The notes under the pieces were generated by a model. The model ran no database searches. It saw only the letters and a list, made by a program, of their open reading frames with translations, and was not told the origin of the DNA. A DNA stretch of 64,000 nt from Otis tarda (Eukaryota > Chordata > Aves > Otidiformes > Otididae), in contig CM048552.1 in the NCBI GenBank assembly GCA_026413225.1, positions 27,455,001 through 27,519,000 of the forward strand. The letters run 5' to 3'. Below, in pieces: positions 39,800 to 52,197 of the stretch. The translations under genes were made by a program, and so were the position numbers. The stretch's first letter is position 1, and every line of letters begins with the position of its first letter.

Positions 39800-39880
39800 C
39801 CACTTCAGATCTGAGGTCCATCTAGCCAAGTATCCTGTGGATACATAGAGTTACTGGATGCCCCATAAATCTTGTGTTAG
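39800..39880. repeat. Possible ancient interspersed repeat
   Basis: Contains 'gaggtccatctagccaagtatcctg', a phrase I associate with old amniote interspersed repeats. Only about 60-80 bases are recognisable, and family and orientation are not determined. Confidence 0.25.
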
Positions 39881-40104
39881 ATAACTAAACTGACACTTCT
39901 TAGTCACCTTTTCTGTGCCCATTGGAGCTGAGGCTCTCCTGGGACACTTTGGGAAGTGCCGAGACAAGGTGTTCATTCTTCAGGAGTCCTCAGTTTGGGT
40001 CTCTGCTTGCCATGGTGTGTCTCTGTGATCCTCTGGGCTGGCAGACAGGGCTGGGATGGGATGATGGTTCTGTGATGGGCCTGGGAGTATCCTGGCAAGG
40101 TATT

Positions 40105-40155
40105 TGTCCTGCTGTCAGCTAAGATGGAGCTAATTTTCTTCTTAGTAGTTGTTCT
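40105..40155 (+). repeat. Probable LTR 5'-end fragment
   Basis: About 50 bases beginning TGTCCTGCTGTCAGCT and continuing through 'ggagctaattttcttcttag'. They align at roughly 80% with the start of the LTR at 48779 (TGTCCTAGTTGCAGCT..., then 'gagctaattttcttcc'). Beyond about 40155 the similarity fades, and no TATA region or end is found, so this is a fragment or a strongly diverged copy. Confidence 0.5.
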
Positions 40156-42923
40156 TCATTCTCTGGACCATTGCTGTGCAGTCCAGACTGATAGCACAAG
40201 CTCAACTGTCTCTGTGTCTGATAATCAGATGATCACCACTGTTGACTGCTTTTTTTTTCTTCTAGCTGAAGTCAGTGGCCCTGAAGAGCTATTCTAGCCC
40301 ACTTCTGGGATAATTTTTTCTCTTTATCTGCGTGATACTTTCAGGGCCATTATTAAACAACTCCAATTCCAAAATAGCAGCACCAAAACTGTTAAAAAAG
40401 AGGAGGAAAGTCTCTTGGCAGGAGAGCATCATTGATGCATCCCCTATCTTTAAGTTCTTCTAATTTTGCTGTTTCAGCTTTGTCTGAGATTATGACCTGT
40501 TTGCATTGCATAGATACAGTATGTGCCAAGAGGACAGCGAGTTGTGGATCATACAAAAAACTGGAAAATACACATTATTTCACTGGTTGTCTACCTGTGT
40601 TTCCTTAACGGCATCAGTGGTTGCCTCTGCATCTAAGATCAGTTAACCTACTTGACATATCTTTTTGCTGTTGGTCTCTAGATTTGGGATGGAGGCTGTG
40701 GTAGTCTTTTTTTTTTTTAATTATTTATAGCTGAACGGCTACATCAGTGTTACTTCCTTTACTTTGATAGTTCACTTTCTTTGTATAAACTAAGTGCTTT
40801 TACACTGCTGATAATTTATGTATGGATTGTACCTCAACCTCCATTTAAATTCTTAACCTGCTTGGGTTTGTCATCTTGTTTGGCTGCTTAGCACTTTAAT
40901 CCATTTAGGGTCAGGTTTTTAGTTTTGATTGTTTCCCTCACAGGAAGGTTGAATTCCTAAACTGCATCCCATCTTGTAGCTTCAGCATACAGAACCAGGA
41001 GCTACAATTATAGTCCCTCCCCACCTGGCTTTGTGATATTACCTTTGGAACTAGCCATTTTGTTTTCTTTTATTTTAAAATCTAAGTTAAATATTAAGGG
41101 ATTAAAATATTAAACTAATTAGGGGTTATTTGCAAGGTAATTTGTAAAAAATAACTGGGTTTTAGCAGCTTTCTTTTGTCTCTTCAACCAACCACTACCT
41201 GACTTTGTAAGCCTAGCGAGAGTTTAGATCTGAATGAACTCTGCAAGCTTTTTCTGAAGTTATGCCCCAAAAGCCTATTTTTTTTTAATAAATATTTTCA
41301 AGTTCCAATTTATACTGTCAGATTGAAGAATAGACTAAAAGTGTTTCAAGCATCACAGTATCTAGGCACACTTATTTCTGTTGCAGTCAAATTCTCTGTT
41401 GCCTTCTAATTTCCCACAACATTTCCATTTTGGAGACAGTATATAGGAAAAAGTTGGGCATTCGCTAAGGTATGTTATTTGTAGTTAGTCTCTGGAGAGT
41501 TTTTCTAACATAGTTCTTATGTTATTCTTTGGCTTCTCATGCCCTGAAATTTGTGTTACCTTTTATGACCTTTTCATGTTACAATTTTAACTTCAAGCTT
41601 TCCAAATGATCTGCTAACCCATTTGGTAACCATTAGGCCTGTTCCTCCTCTTCTATGTCTCAGAATTGGCTTATTCTTCCTCTTTTTTTTTTTTTTTGAG
41701 TTATTCTTCAAAACTGAATTTGAACAAAATCACAGATAATTGTTTTATCCATTTTTGGAGGGATTCCTTTTTCTGGTGGTGGTTTCCTGCACTGTGGTGG
41801 TTTTTTTCTGATTTTTTTGAGACATACCTCTTTAAAGAGCTGCTCCAGTGACTGTTACAATTTCTAAGGTAACAAGCCTTCAATTTCTTCCAAAATTTGT
41901 GCTATAATCGTTTGGCTTGCTTCCTTCTGCTTTCAGTTATGTGTGCAAGAACAAAACCAGAACAAAATTTTAGAAATCACTGTATCTTTCTGGTGGGGCT
42001 TTTTGGTGTGGTGGGTTTTGTTTGGTTTTCTCCACTCCACCCCACCATACCCCCAAATTAGATGGGTCTTAAGCCTGAGATTTTGGAACAATATTTTCTA
42101 TGAAGACTGTTAGAAATCAGTACTTATCTGTGGCCTTCCCGTGCTCTGTATATTAAAAGTATAAAAATACCTTCTCTGAAACTGATCTTGTTTTCATGGT
42201 GGGCTGAAGAAACAAAAATTTGTCAAACAAAACTAACTTTGATCTTTAAGGTGTAGTAATTTTTGTTATGACAAGAAAGTGTTGTACTGTAATCTGGAAA
42301 TATGATTATATTTTTAAATAGTGGTATAGAGAAACATATGATTATGAAGTTCTTCCTGAACAGAGAGATGAGAAGTGTCTTAATTTCAGTAAAGCCTTGG
42401 TGGTATTTTTGCTCTCTGCTTGTCTGCTGTTACTTATTAAAATCTCAGTATATGCAAACATACCATCAGGTTTTTTTTATTGGAAAAATACTTATTTTGG
42501 TACTGCAGTAAACACTCAAAGCGTTTTTTCATATCTTTTACTTGCATAATTTTAATACATAGAAATAGAAAACTTTATTTTAGGATGCTTTTCTTCCCTT
42601 TCCTCTCTGTCTGTCAGCCAATTTGCAAGATGTTATTTTTGTGGTATTTCTGAAACTGCTCCACGTTGATGGTTCTGTATTGAAGTGAAGAGGGGATGAG
42701 GTTTTTTTATGTAGTGAAGTGTATAGGCTATAATGAAATCTGTGTGCAACGTATCTGACTATTTCTTTGAGAGATTGTAAACAAATACCTAAAGAAAATA
42801 TTTTAAAACCACAAATAAGTAACATAACTTTCCCTGTGGTTTAAGTCTCTTCTTTGTGTGGATGTACTCCAAAGAATGCATTTCGTTTTATTTCTTTGTC
42901 TGTTTGTTTGGTTTTTTTGTTAG

Positions 42924-43148
42924 GCCCGGCGCAAAGAGGTTTTTATCCAGGAGCGATATGGAAGATTTAATCTGAGTGACCCATTCCTGGCTCTTCAGAG
43001 GGACTTTGAGGCAGGTGCTGGTGATAAAGAAAAGAAGCCAATATGCATGAACCCTCTGTCCATTTTAGAAGCTGTTATGGCTCACTGCAGGAAAATGCAA
43101 GAAAGAATGTCGGCTCAGTTGGCTGCAGCTGAAAACAGACAAAAGAAG
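42924..43148 (+). CDS. CTTNBP2: CTTNBP2 coding exon 3 (residues 60-134)
   Basis: A 225-base, 75-codon exon in phase 0 at both ends, acceptor TTGTTAG and donor GTATCC. It encodes [17 protein letters not shown], then a stretch with [20 protein letters not shown], and ends AAAENRQKK. This is the core of the CortBP2 N-terminal domain and runs into the coiled coil. It is nearly invariant against the mammalian sequence as I know it, for example F for Y in QRDFEAG and R for K in HCRKMQ. The donor is weak at +5 (C), but the join to exon 4 (QKK-LEMER) is exactly that of the family. Confidence 0.96.
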
Positions 43149-45844
43149 GTATCCTGCTACCAACTATTTTTTCCTTTTCCCTCTTCTCATTTGTTCTTTC
43201 ATGCCACTTTTTAAATTTGCATCTTTGTCTAACTTGGTTATCATTATGTGTGTTAAAATTTTATCACTTCATTGTCATATATAGTGAGGTGCTGATTTTC
43301 TGGTGATATTTTGTGTGTGCACCTCATTTGTTCAGTGAATTCGCCTCTACTTATGGAATAACCAAAATATAACTGGTACAAGTCGATGCAGTATATAACT
43401 GGATAGCTCAGTGTGAGCTGAGAAAGTATCATCACAATATATTTTTAAACCAACACCACTGAAGTTTAGAGGAGATACTGTTATTTTTGTTCTAACCTAA
43501 ATAGCATAAAATAAATAATTTATTAGGTGGCTCTGTTTCATAAATCAGTAAAAATAAATTATTACTCTAAAAATACTTTTTTGAATATTTAGAACATTTA
43601 CTGTAAAGAGAAAATTATTTTGGAACAAATATATTGCAAAAAAAAAAAGTCTCATATTGAAGATAAAACAGTGTAATTTCGAAAGTGAATGGTTGGTTGG
43701 TTGCACATATTCCATTAATATGTAAGCCATACATTCCTAAAGCATAGCGAAATATGGAAATGTTGGAGAGGGGTTTCTGAGAGGAAGAAGGGGCATGGTA
43801 ATATAGTAGACTAATCTAGACCAGATATTTTTCAATAATTAAAAAATAAATGCTTGGTAAGCATTGAATCATCCTCACTTGGTATAAGATGGATAGAATG
43901 TCTTTAGCAGCTGTGTAATAGCTTTTTGGTGATGGCTTTATATTGGTGTTTTTAAAAAACACCAGACAGTGCTAAGACAATTGACATAAAATTGATTTTG
44001 GTAGTAATTGGTCTTTGGGAAATAATATGCATACAAAAATACTGGAAGTATACTGGAAATACATGCTTAAATTAAATCAGTAAATCTTTTATTGTTATCT
44101 TAGCTCTGTTGTTTAGTTTAGTTTAAGCATCCCTGCTCTATTAAGACTTCAGAAAAACAGGCACCACATTAAAAAAAATGAATAATACTAGACTGTATGT
44201 ATGATATGTAAGTCTTAAAACAGTGTAATGTAGTTAACTGTTACTTGTACTTACCTAGTACTTCTTTTTGAGTACTCTTAAGTGTTAATTTTCTTTTTCA
44301 TATGCTTTTTAAGTATGAGTTGAGATTTTGGAGAAGGGATTGCCTCAGCATAGAAAAGAGCAAGCAAATCTACTTATTCTGACTGAAGAACGACATTGAG
44401 AGAGACTCTGACACGTCTGCCTGGACAGTTTGATTTGTTTCTTATTTCAATGCAGGCCACAAGTCTTTTCTTTTACATAAATTCTTCACCTGTCTCTGGC
44501 TTTTAACATGTGGACAGATACATGCATTAAGATAGGCTTACATATTAAGAGTACATCTCAAGGTCAGGCTGTTGGCATGTAAATTGCATTTTTGTCCTTT
44601 TTTTTTGCCCAGATTTATTACCAAAGTCTGTATCTACAAGTCTGCATGTACAGGAAAGGATGCTCTTTTCTTTTGTTTCCTAGAAGAATACATGAAGTTT
44701 TTTCTTTAACTCTTAAGTAGTTTGATCTTAATTTATTTTGCAGTTTGATTCTTACCTTGAGAAGTACCTAAACCTCTAGTACACACAATTCTGAAGTCTG
44801 TAACTTTCACACTAAACTTTAAAGCACTACACTTGAAAAAACTTGTGTTGCTTTGAAAGTGTGTCATTATGATTCTACCGTTTTTACTCCTTGAAACAAA
44901 TAGGAAACTTTGCACAGGATTTGAAAACAAACTGCATCGTGCTGAGCAGCTGCATGCATGGCTCTCTACAGAACTTGCATCTTCCTCTTTTAAAGCCAAT
45001 TAGAAATGCTATTTGGACAGGAAACCCTCTTAAACTTCATGGGTTTGTGGCAACATATCTCTCAACCATCTCTACTCATTCACAGACCATTCATTCAGTA
45101 TTTTACCTTCCCTTAGTTCCACATTTTTCTCTCTGTTCTCCATCTCTCAAATCCCTCTGTGGAAGACAGTAACGAAGGTATTTTGAGGGATTTCTAGAAA
45201 TGTTTGACAAAGTAGGGTGACCTTACTTTGAAAAAAAGAGTTTTTCAGAAAGAGAAGAAAAGAAAAAAAAAAAAGTTAAGCCTAGACAAACGTGACCTAA
45301 GTACAGAGCCAGGTGCACCTCCTCTCTCCAAGAGTGGTTCCTCCTTCTCTAAATGTGTGATGCCTCTGTCTTCGTGTTTGGAATTGCCTGACTGTCTCAC
45401 TCTTACACTAGTAAGTCTGTACACAGCTGTGTTTATTTTCTCTGGATATTACTGGACTTTAAAGAGGCTCAGGCTGAACTCTTATTCCTAGGGACTTATT
45501 ATCTGTGAATATAGTGGCCTTAAAAGTATTCTCTGAATAAAATTTTTATTTTGTCATAAAAAGCAAGGCATAACAATGTGCCAGAATGCAGAAAAATGAA
45601 AGAGGTGCACAAATGACTGTCAGTCATAGGCTTACCATATACCAAACACCTAATCCCCAGATCATCTGCTTTGTGTTAAGTCTCCATCCTCTTCCATCTC
45701 TTTGAATGCTTTTCCTGGAGCTGCTATCAAAATTAATTCTGAAGTTTCCTGGGAACTCAAAACCAGATAATCAAAATGACAGTTCTTGATTTGTCAAGTG
45801 TTTGCGAAGAAGTTAGTTATTGGGATGCATGCTCAAAGAAAGAC

Positions 45845-46350
45845 AGACACGGTGGTTGGAAGAGGCCTGTTGAAGTGATTTTTGTGCTTAAAGCAGATTA
45901 TCACCAGCAGTACATCTGGTCATCTGTGAATTTGTTTAGCTGAGTCCTGAAAACCCCCAGAAATGGCAATACTGCAGCCTTCCTGCGCTACTATCCTTGT
46001 GAAGAACTTTTTTCCAAGACTGTGCCTCTTAAACGGCAATTTTTCATGTTAACCTTTTGTTATGGGGCCCCGCTTGCCACTACCAAGAAGAATTTGACTC
46101 TGCCATCAGTGTAAGTGCCCTTCAAAAGGAGTGGTGTGTTGCTGTTCTATCATCCCTCAGTCTTTTTTTCACTAGACTAAGCAGACCAAGCTCCCTCGAC
46201 CTTTTATCACAAGGCGTGCACTCTGTCTCTCACCTTTGAAGGGCCTTTGCTGGTTAGTTCTTTGTGGGACACTATCATTTTTCTCAGTATCCTTTTTTAC
46301 CCCTCTTCAACTCCTTCTTGGACACATTTCCAGATGTTTACATTACTGAT
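45845..46350 (-). repeat. Old CR1 LINE 3' region
   Basis: Reverse-orientation, strongly diverged CR1 sequence. 'ggtggttggaagaggcctg', 'tgcttaaagcagattatcacc', 'gaagaacttttttccaagactg' and 'agactaagcagaccaagctccctc' follow the order of the CR1 3' terminus and C-terminal coding region. Borders are uncertain. Confidence 0.6.
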
Positions 46351-48778
46351 ATGATTTAGTGTATGCATGTAGTACACTTCACAAAAATCAGGTCATAGTT
46401 AATTCATAAACTCATGAATAATTACGACTAGTTCCAAATCTGTCATCTAAAGGAAAAAAAATGCAGTGTAAATATTCTGAGGTTTTTCCTATTCAAGGTG
46501 ATGCAGCCAGAACAACAGCAGGGTGGGGGGAGAGATAGACATAAGAGACAACGTAAAATAAGAAACTAATGCTGCTGTTGTCAATTTGAAATCACATAGA
46601 GGACATATATATATTGAGGAGCCTTTATTTATATGCAATGCTTACAAAGAAGATATTATAATAGTATGGTAAGCTGATTTCATCGCAGTTATATGTTAAA
46701 ATCTACTTATAATTGATTGAAAGTAATATAATTTCACAACAGTTTAATTTGTAGAAACAGTCCCTCATCTGAAAGCAAAATGGAGGAATAATAAAGTATA
46801 GAAATTCTTGACAAAAACATTTTCACTATAATATTATTGCATTTCTAAGCTTCAAAAATTGTGTACAGTTCTCATTATTTTTGTATCTGTTTTAACAAAA
46901 GAGAAACTGTTGGATGCTCCACTTGCTTTGAAATGCTTGTGAAGCATCCAAATGCTGTTGGACGCTTTGAAAAAAACAATGAAATGCTTGAGAAAAAAAT
47001 AACAATTTTTCTGCATATGAAGAACTGCAAATGGAACCATTCCTAAATACTGTGTCATCCTAATAGTTTGTTAATCTAATTTGCAGCTGTACTGCAAACA
47101 TTAACATAACTGAAGAGGTGTTGTTGCTGATATTGTTTGTTTAGCAATGACTGATAATGCCATACCTTATTTGTAATATATTTAACACTGTTTTTAAGAA
47201 AGAGTGGACTTGGTCTTGTGAAATGCATTGAAAAGAGTGCACTGGTTAACCTAGGATGAAGGTCTAAAACCCCAGTGGAGCCACTCCATTGCTAAACAAG
47301 TTTTGAGGTATTTGAAGCCAAGATGACATTACAATGTAGGCATGATTCCCCGTAGTGATTTCTTCCTCTTAGTTCACTGTTTTTATGATAATGGTATGAT
47401 TTCAGGAATAAATTTTACTGTAAAACATATCATATCAATATTGTCATCTATGTTCTTATGCTTTTTCCCATTCTTCTGAAGAAAATGGAAGAGAAATTTA
47501 CAGTCAGGGGATGATGAGCTATAGTAGGTGGGATTGATTTCTATTACAACTGCAGAGTCTGTCCCTCTTGTACTTATCTCTTGATGGCATGAGTTTCAAC
47601 TCTACTCTGTGGTGTAACTGGAGAGTAACAAAACAGTTATTTAAAAATTATATTTGTATTAGCTTTTGTTTAAATGCAGTTTAATTAAAAATGAATTGTA
47701 GACACATCTACAGTGATGTGGAAAAAGCTTCCAGAGCGAAGACATTTAATCTCCTATTGGAGAGGACAGGGAATAGTGTGCTGTAGCAACAGGTTTCTGA
47801 AAAGCTATTATATTGTAATGCCTCGGGGTTCTTTTGCCTGTGTGTCTGTTTGTTTGTTTTCCTCTAGCAACCAAGACAATATTTTAAGCATTGACTGAGA
47901 GAGGAGATATTCCATAGCTATTACCCTAGGCCAACTTGTTTCCTGCATTACAGTTTACAGTAAATATATTCACTACACTGTATGTCTAAAACTCTGAAAT
48001 TAGTAGCATTTTACCATGACACTATAATCTGAATTTATAATCTATGATTCTTCCATCGTCTATTGAAGTGAAATATTTATTCCAAGTAAGATTATAAATG
48101 TACTGCTATTTGCCACAGCTTTTCTTAGACTATTTTTTGAGCACTGTGAAATGTTCTTATATTGTAGAAGCATGAAGCAGTTTCCTGTTGCAGTCAAAAT
48201 TAACTGTTCATGTTTGTGAGCACTTGCTTATTTTTTTTCATAGATACCTGGAAGTATTTTTCCAGAAAAAAAAGCACACTTAGAAAATGTACTTTAGTGG
48301 TACAGTTTTGAATTGCTATTTCTATATCCATCTGTACATAAATATGAAGCAGATCTGACAAGGCTAAACCAATAAAAACAGTACAGAAGGAATGCTCAGC
48401 AGTTTCTTGGGTTTTGTTCTTTTGGTGTTTTTTATCAGTCATTCAGATAAGCCATGTAGGAAGATACTGCATCAGTATATGAAAGGATGAGTAGGAAGAA
48501 AGAAGTCAATTTTTCTTTTGTTGTTGTTTTACTTGTGTAAAAATTTGCTTGGGAAAACACAAAGCAATTTGTGTTGCATTATTCCTAGTAGGTATTTTTA
48601 AAAATAGTACATTAACATGTATTTTTCCAGTGCCTTTCTTGAACAAGGTCTTTGAATAAAAGCATAATCAGCAGGCAAGATGAATCAGAGGCGATGACTA
48701 TATGAATGAGAGGAAAAATTATTCTTATCCATTATCTGCAAGTACTAGGTAGTCTTTTGTTTCTAGCTTATAACGTAA

Positions 48779-49414
48779 TGTCCTAGTTGCAGCTGAAATA
48801 GAGCTAATTTTCTTCCAGTAGCTGCTGTGTTTTAGATTTACTATGGGATCTGGTATGTGAAGAACTTTGATAATACACTGATGTTGTCAGTTGTTGCTGA
48901 GAGATCAAGGACACTTTCCAGCTTCCCAGGTTTTGCTAATGTGCAGGTGCAAGAAGCTGGGAGGAGTATAGCCAGTACAGTTGACCCAGACTGGCCAAAG
49001 GAAGTATTCCATACCATACGCGTCACGCTCCATATATAAGGGAGTTGGGTAGTGGGCAGCTCTCTCTTTCTCTGCTCGGGATCATTCCAGGATTGCTTTT
49101 GGTTCTGTTCCATGATTACTGCTTGGGACGAGCTGTATCAGTCATCAGGTTGTCAGGCGGTGAGAAACTGTGTATCATTCATTTTGTATATTCTATTATC
49201 ACAGTATCTTTATTAATATATTTTATATTATTATTGTTATTATTGTTGTTGTTGTTGTTATTATCTTTTCCTTTGCTGTCCTAGTAAACTGTCTTTATCT
49301 CAACCCATGAGTTTTTCTTTCTTTCCAGTTCTCTCCCCAATCCCACCTGGGAGCAGGGAGGATGATCAAGTGGCTGCATGGTACTTAGTTGCTGGCTGAG
49401 GTTAAGCCACGACA
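48779..49414 (+). mobile_element. Second ERV LTR, older
   Basis: A 636-bp element from TGTCCTAG to CACGACA, related to the LTR at 37958. Shared blocks are 'attccataccata', 'cgtcacgctc', a TATA-like TATATAAG at about 49033, 'gtctttatctcaaccca' and the 'ggctgaggttaagccacgaca' end. A candidate AGTAAA poly(A) hexamer lies at 49283-49288. It carries a TTA/TTG triplet microsatellite at about 49205-49265. The bases immediately flanking it do not form a clear 5-bp duplication (CGTAA against TATAG), so either the duplication has decayed or the ends recombined. There is no internal retroviral sequence. Confidence 0.82.
49205..49265 (+). repeat. TTA/TTG triplet microsatellite in LTR
   Basis: A run of TTA, TTG and ATT triplets between the TATA region and the 3' end of the second LTR. 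The first LTR has no such expansion, so it grew after the two copies diverged or belongs to this subfamily. Confidence 0.8.
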
Positions 49415-50014
49415 TATAGTTTATACATCACTAGTGTCAGTGAGACCTTCTGCTGTTAGTAAGTACAGGAAGATATTTGTGTCTGTGCCAAAAAGTTGGT
49501 CTCAGAAATGAATATCTGATTTATAAATGTTAAAACAAGATATAAGACAGCCATTATGGGCATGATGAACTTCGCATTTCAACCCTAATCTCCTTCAGTC
49601 TGAGGAAGACCTAAAACCTACACCTTTTCTGCAAAGCTTATATCTTGCTTATGTCTGGTTCCTTTACTGAGATGAGGACTTTCTGTGATGTCTTATGTCT
49701 AATTTCTGGTGAACAGGTAGCTCCTCACTCAGGAATCACAAGCATTTAATCACTTTGGGGATTGTCTATGTTGCCAACGTAGGACAGTAGATGGCTTTAG
49801 TTTCTGAATTACTCTTCAGACATGCCTGTCTCTTTCTTTGGCTAGTATAAGATTATAGGCACTTGTGTTAGACACCACAAATCACTTTTGTGGGGAAGAC
49901 AGGTTCATTTTAGGCATACTCTCAAAGGTTAAAATATCAATGTCAGGTTAATACTAGGTTATGCTGAAAATTTCCATCTTATTAATGAGAATTTTTTTCT
50001 ATGCTTTCTTACAG

Positions 50015-51677
50015 TTGGAAATGGAAAGATCTCAGTTACAGAGTCTTGAGCTGGAGCACAAAAAGCTATCTGCTCGTCTTGAAGAAGAACGTGGAAAGAA
50101 TAAGCATGTAGTATTGATGCTAGTGAAAGAGTGTAAGCAGTTGTCTGGCCGAATTGTAGAGGAAGCCCAGAAACTGGAAGAAATGATGTCAAAGTTTGAA
50201 GAGGAAAAGAAAAAGGCTACTGAATTGGAGGAGTCTCTTGCAGCTGAGAAACAAAGGAGTACACAAATGGAAGCTCAAATGGAAAAGCAGCTGTCTGAGT
50301 TTGACACAGAGAGAGAGCAGTTGCGTGCCAAACTTCATAGAGAGGAAGCACACACCAGTGACCTCAGAGAAGAGAGAGATAAAATGATCAAAATGATTGA
50401 GCAATTAAAAAAGGAGAATGAAAGCAAAGCTAATCTTTCCCTTAAAAATAAAGACAAAAATAAAGATAGGGGTCTTGTTTCTGTTTCTGTTGAAACAGAA
50501 GAGCCAAGTTCAAGAACTGTTGCCTGCCAAACAGATACTGTAGTGATGGATAGTAGCACAGAAAATGTTAAGAAGTTGCCTTTGACTGTATCTGTAAAGC
50601 CTTCTACAATGAACCCACTAGTGTCTGGCAATACAAAAATGAATGTGTGCACCAATGCAGCACTTGTGAAGCCTGTCATTGATAGGCAATCTTCATCTAG
50701 TGAACTTGTCCCTCCCACAACTCCTGTTCTTACACAGAATCAAAACAGAATTGAGGAAAATGGACCAAGTACAGGCTCATCACCTGATTTACCAAGTAGC
50801 ACTTCCCCTTTTTCAAACAGTACTTCCCTTTGCACCCCTGCAACGCCGACTGCCGCAGCTCCGAATTCCTCATTAACTTCGTCTATGCACAGTTTGCATT
50901 CGCCATCTGCCAACACTACTGGGCATCCAGGCCTAAATCCACGAATCCAAGCAGCTAGATTTAGATTTCAAGCAAATGCAAATGATCAAGACCAAAATGG
51001 AAACACAACCCAAAGCCCTCCCTCAAGGGACGTATCCCCTACTAGTCGTGACAACCTAGTTGCCAAACAGGTAGCTCGGAATACCGTTACCCAAGTCCTT
51101 TCGAGATTTACAAGCCCGCAGAGCAGCACTCCGTCGCGGCCAGGGACGTCACATTCAATGGAAGTTGGCACTTATCCCCCCGTTGGTAGAATGAGTTTAA
51201 AGACTCCCAGTGTATCAAGAATTGACAGAGGAAATCCTCCACCTATTCCTCCTAAAAAACCAGGGCTTTCGCAAACTCCTTCTCCACCACACCCACAGCT
51301 TAAAGTTTTAATGGATAGCAGTCGATCCTCAAACACAAGTGTAAAAACTGACAGCAAAACCGTGACCTCACCTCTTTCAAGTTCACCACAAGGAATCAGG
51401 GTAATAAATGAGGAAATTATTTCTAAGTCCTCACCTCAGCTGCCACCAAAACCTGCTATAGATTTATCTGTGGCACCTGCAGGCTGTGCCATACCAGCCA
51501 TAGCCTCCTCTCAGGTGGGTGCCTGGCCTTCCCACTTCCCTGGACTGAACCAGCCTGCATGTTCAGAAAATTCCTTTGTCATTCCCACCACCATTGCCTG
51601 TAGCTCCTCCATAAACCCTGTTAGTGCTTCATCCTGTAGACCATGTGATTCAGACAGCCTCCTGGTAACAGCATCAG
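50015..51677 (+). CDS. CTTNBP2: CTTNBP2 coding exon 4 (residues 135-689)
   Basis: The large 1663-base exon, acceptor TTCTTACAG, donor GTAAAG, entering in phase 0 and leaving in phase 1. Residues about 135-290 form a charged heptad-rich coiled coil ([18 protein letters not shown] onward). In mammals this region mediates oligomerisation and striatin/PP2A (STRIPAK) association. Around residue 302 is the conserved TVACQTD motif. A Ser/Thr/Pro-rich stretch follows, then a highly conserved block from about 433 ([36 protein letters not shown]). Residues 541-552 contain [12 protein letters not shown], a proline motif close to the cortactin SH3 consensus. The exon ends at [10 protein letters not shown]. 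In the family the protein acts at dendritic spines and on actin and microtubules. No frameshift or stop is seen. Confidence 0.98.
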
Positions 51678-51980
51678 GTAAAGGGATTGATATGCTACAA
51701 ACTGTCTACCTCTAAAATAACGTTTTGGTTTTCATATACATCTCTCCTTTGCTTTATTTATCATTTTATAACTTTCTCTTTTTTTACTTTCTAAAAGCTG
51801 AAATTTTCATTTGTATTTTTTCCACATTCCAGGAGTATGGAAATTCTTTTGCTGATTTAGTAATGTCATAAATTAGTTTACTTCCTCAAGGAGGTCTTCA
51901 GATTTAAGGCTTTTTTTAAAGTTAAAGAGGACTAATGTGTAAGGTAAATGGGCTGCAGATGATGAGATATTAAATAAACT
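51678..51980 (+). other. CTTNBP2: Exon 4 read-through end and poly(A) signal of a short isoform
   Basis: If the exon 4 donor (GTAAAG, suboptimal) is not used, the frame continues [12 protein letters not shown] and stops at TAA 51713-51715. That gives a 700-residue protein with the coiled coil and proline motif but no ankyrin repeats. A canonical AATAAA lies at 51973-51978, about 260 bases after the stop, followed at once by a T run. Mammalian CTTNBP2 is described with a short form lacking ankyrin repeats, so this is a plausible avian counterpart. That the transcript exists is inference. Confidence 0.5.
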
Positions 51981-52148
51981 TTTTTTTTTTTTAATGCTAT
52001 TATTTTGGACTTCAAAATGCTTTCTCAGTCTGAAATAAGGTTTTGAAAATTACCTCTGCTGGTGATCTTCCATGGAATATGTATTTCAATGCTTTGTGAG
52101 TCTTTTAGAAAACTAGTCATAGCTGGGCCTAGTGTATTCTCCTATGGC

Positions 52149-52197
52149 ATTAGACGGTTGCACATTAGACGGTTGCACATTAGACGGTTGCACATTA
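52149..52197. repeat. 15-bp minisatellite, 3.3 copies
   Basis: The unit ATTAGACGGTTGCAC is repeated exactly at 52149-52163, 52164-52178 and 52179-52193, followed by a partial ATTA. The copies are identical, which implies recent duplication. It lies in intron 4, about 170 bases after the candidate poly(A) signal. Confidence 0.95.

Larger units (their letters stand above)
17003..42923 (+). other. CTTNBP2: CTTNBP2 intron 2 (25.9 kb), repeat-rich
   Basis: Begins GTAAGT and ends TTTTTTTGTTAG. This is the longest intron in the window and holds most of its mobile DNA: CR1 copies in both orientations, a solo LTR with target duplication, and a probable LTR fragment. Long T runs occur at 18327-18350 and 22788-22807, and an A run near 33227. 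Stretches 19.9-26.3 kb, 33.1-36.5 kb and 40.4-42.9 kb are AT-rich sequence in which I see no gene, RNA gene or clear repeat. Confidence 0.85.
43149..50014 (+). other. CTTNBP2: CTTNBP2 intron 3 (6.9 kb)
   Basis: Begins GTATCC and ends ATGCTTTCTTACAG. It is AT-rich and contains an old CR1 relic near 45.85-46.35 kb and an LTR at 48.78-49.41 kb. Otherwise I see nothing that supports a gene; the many short open frames lack family signatures. Confidence 0.85.
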
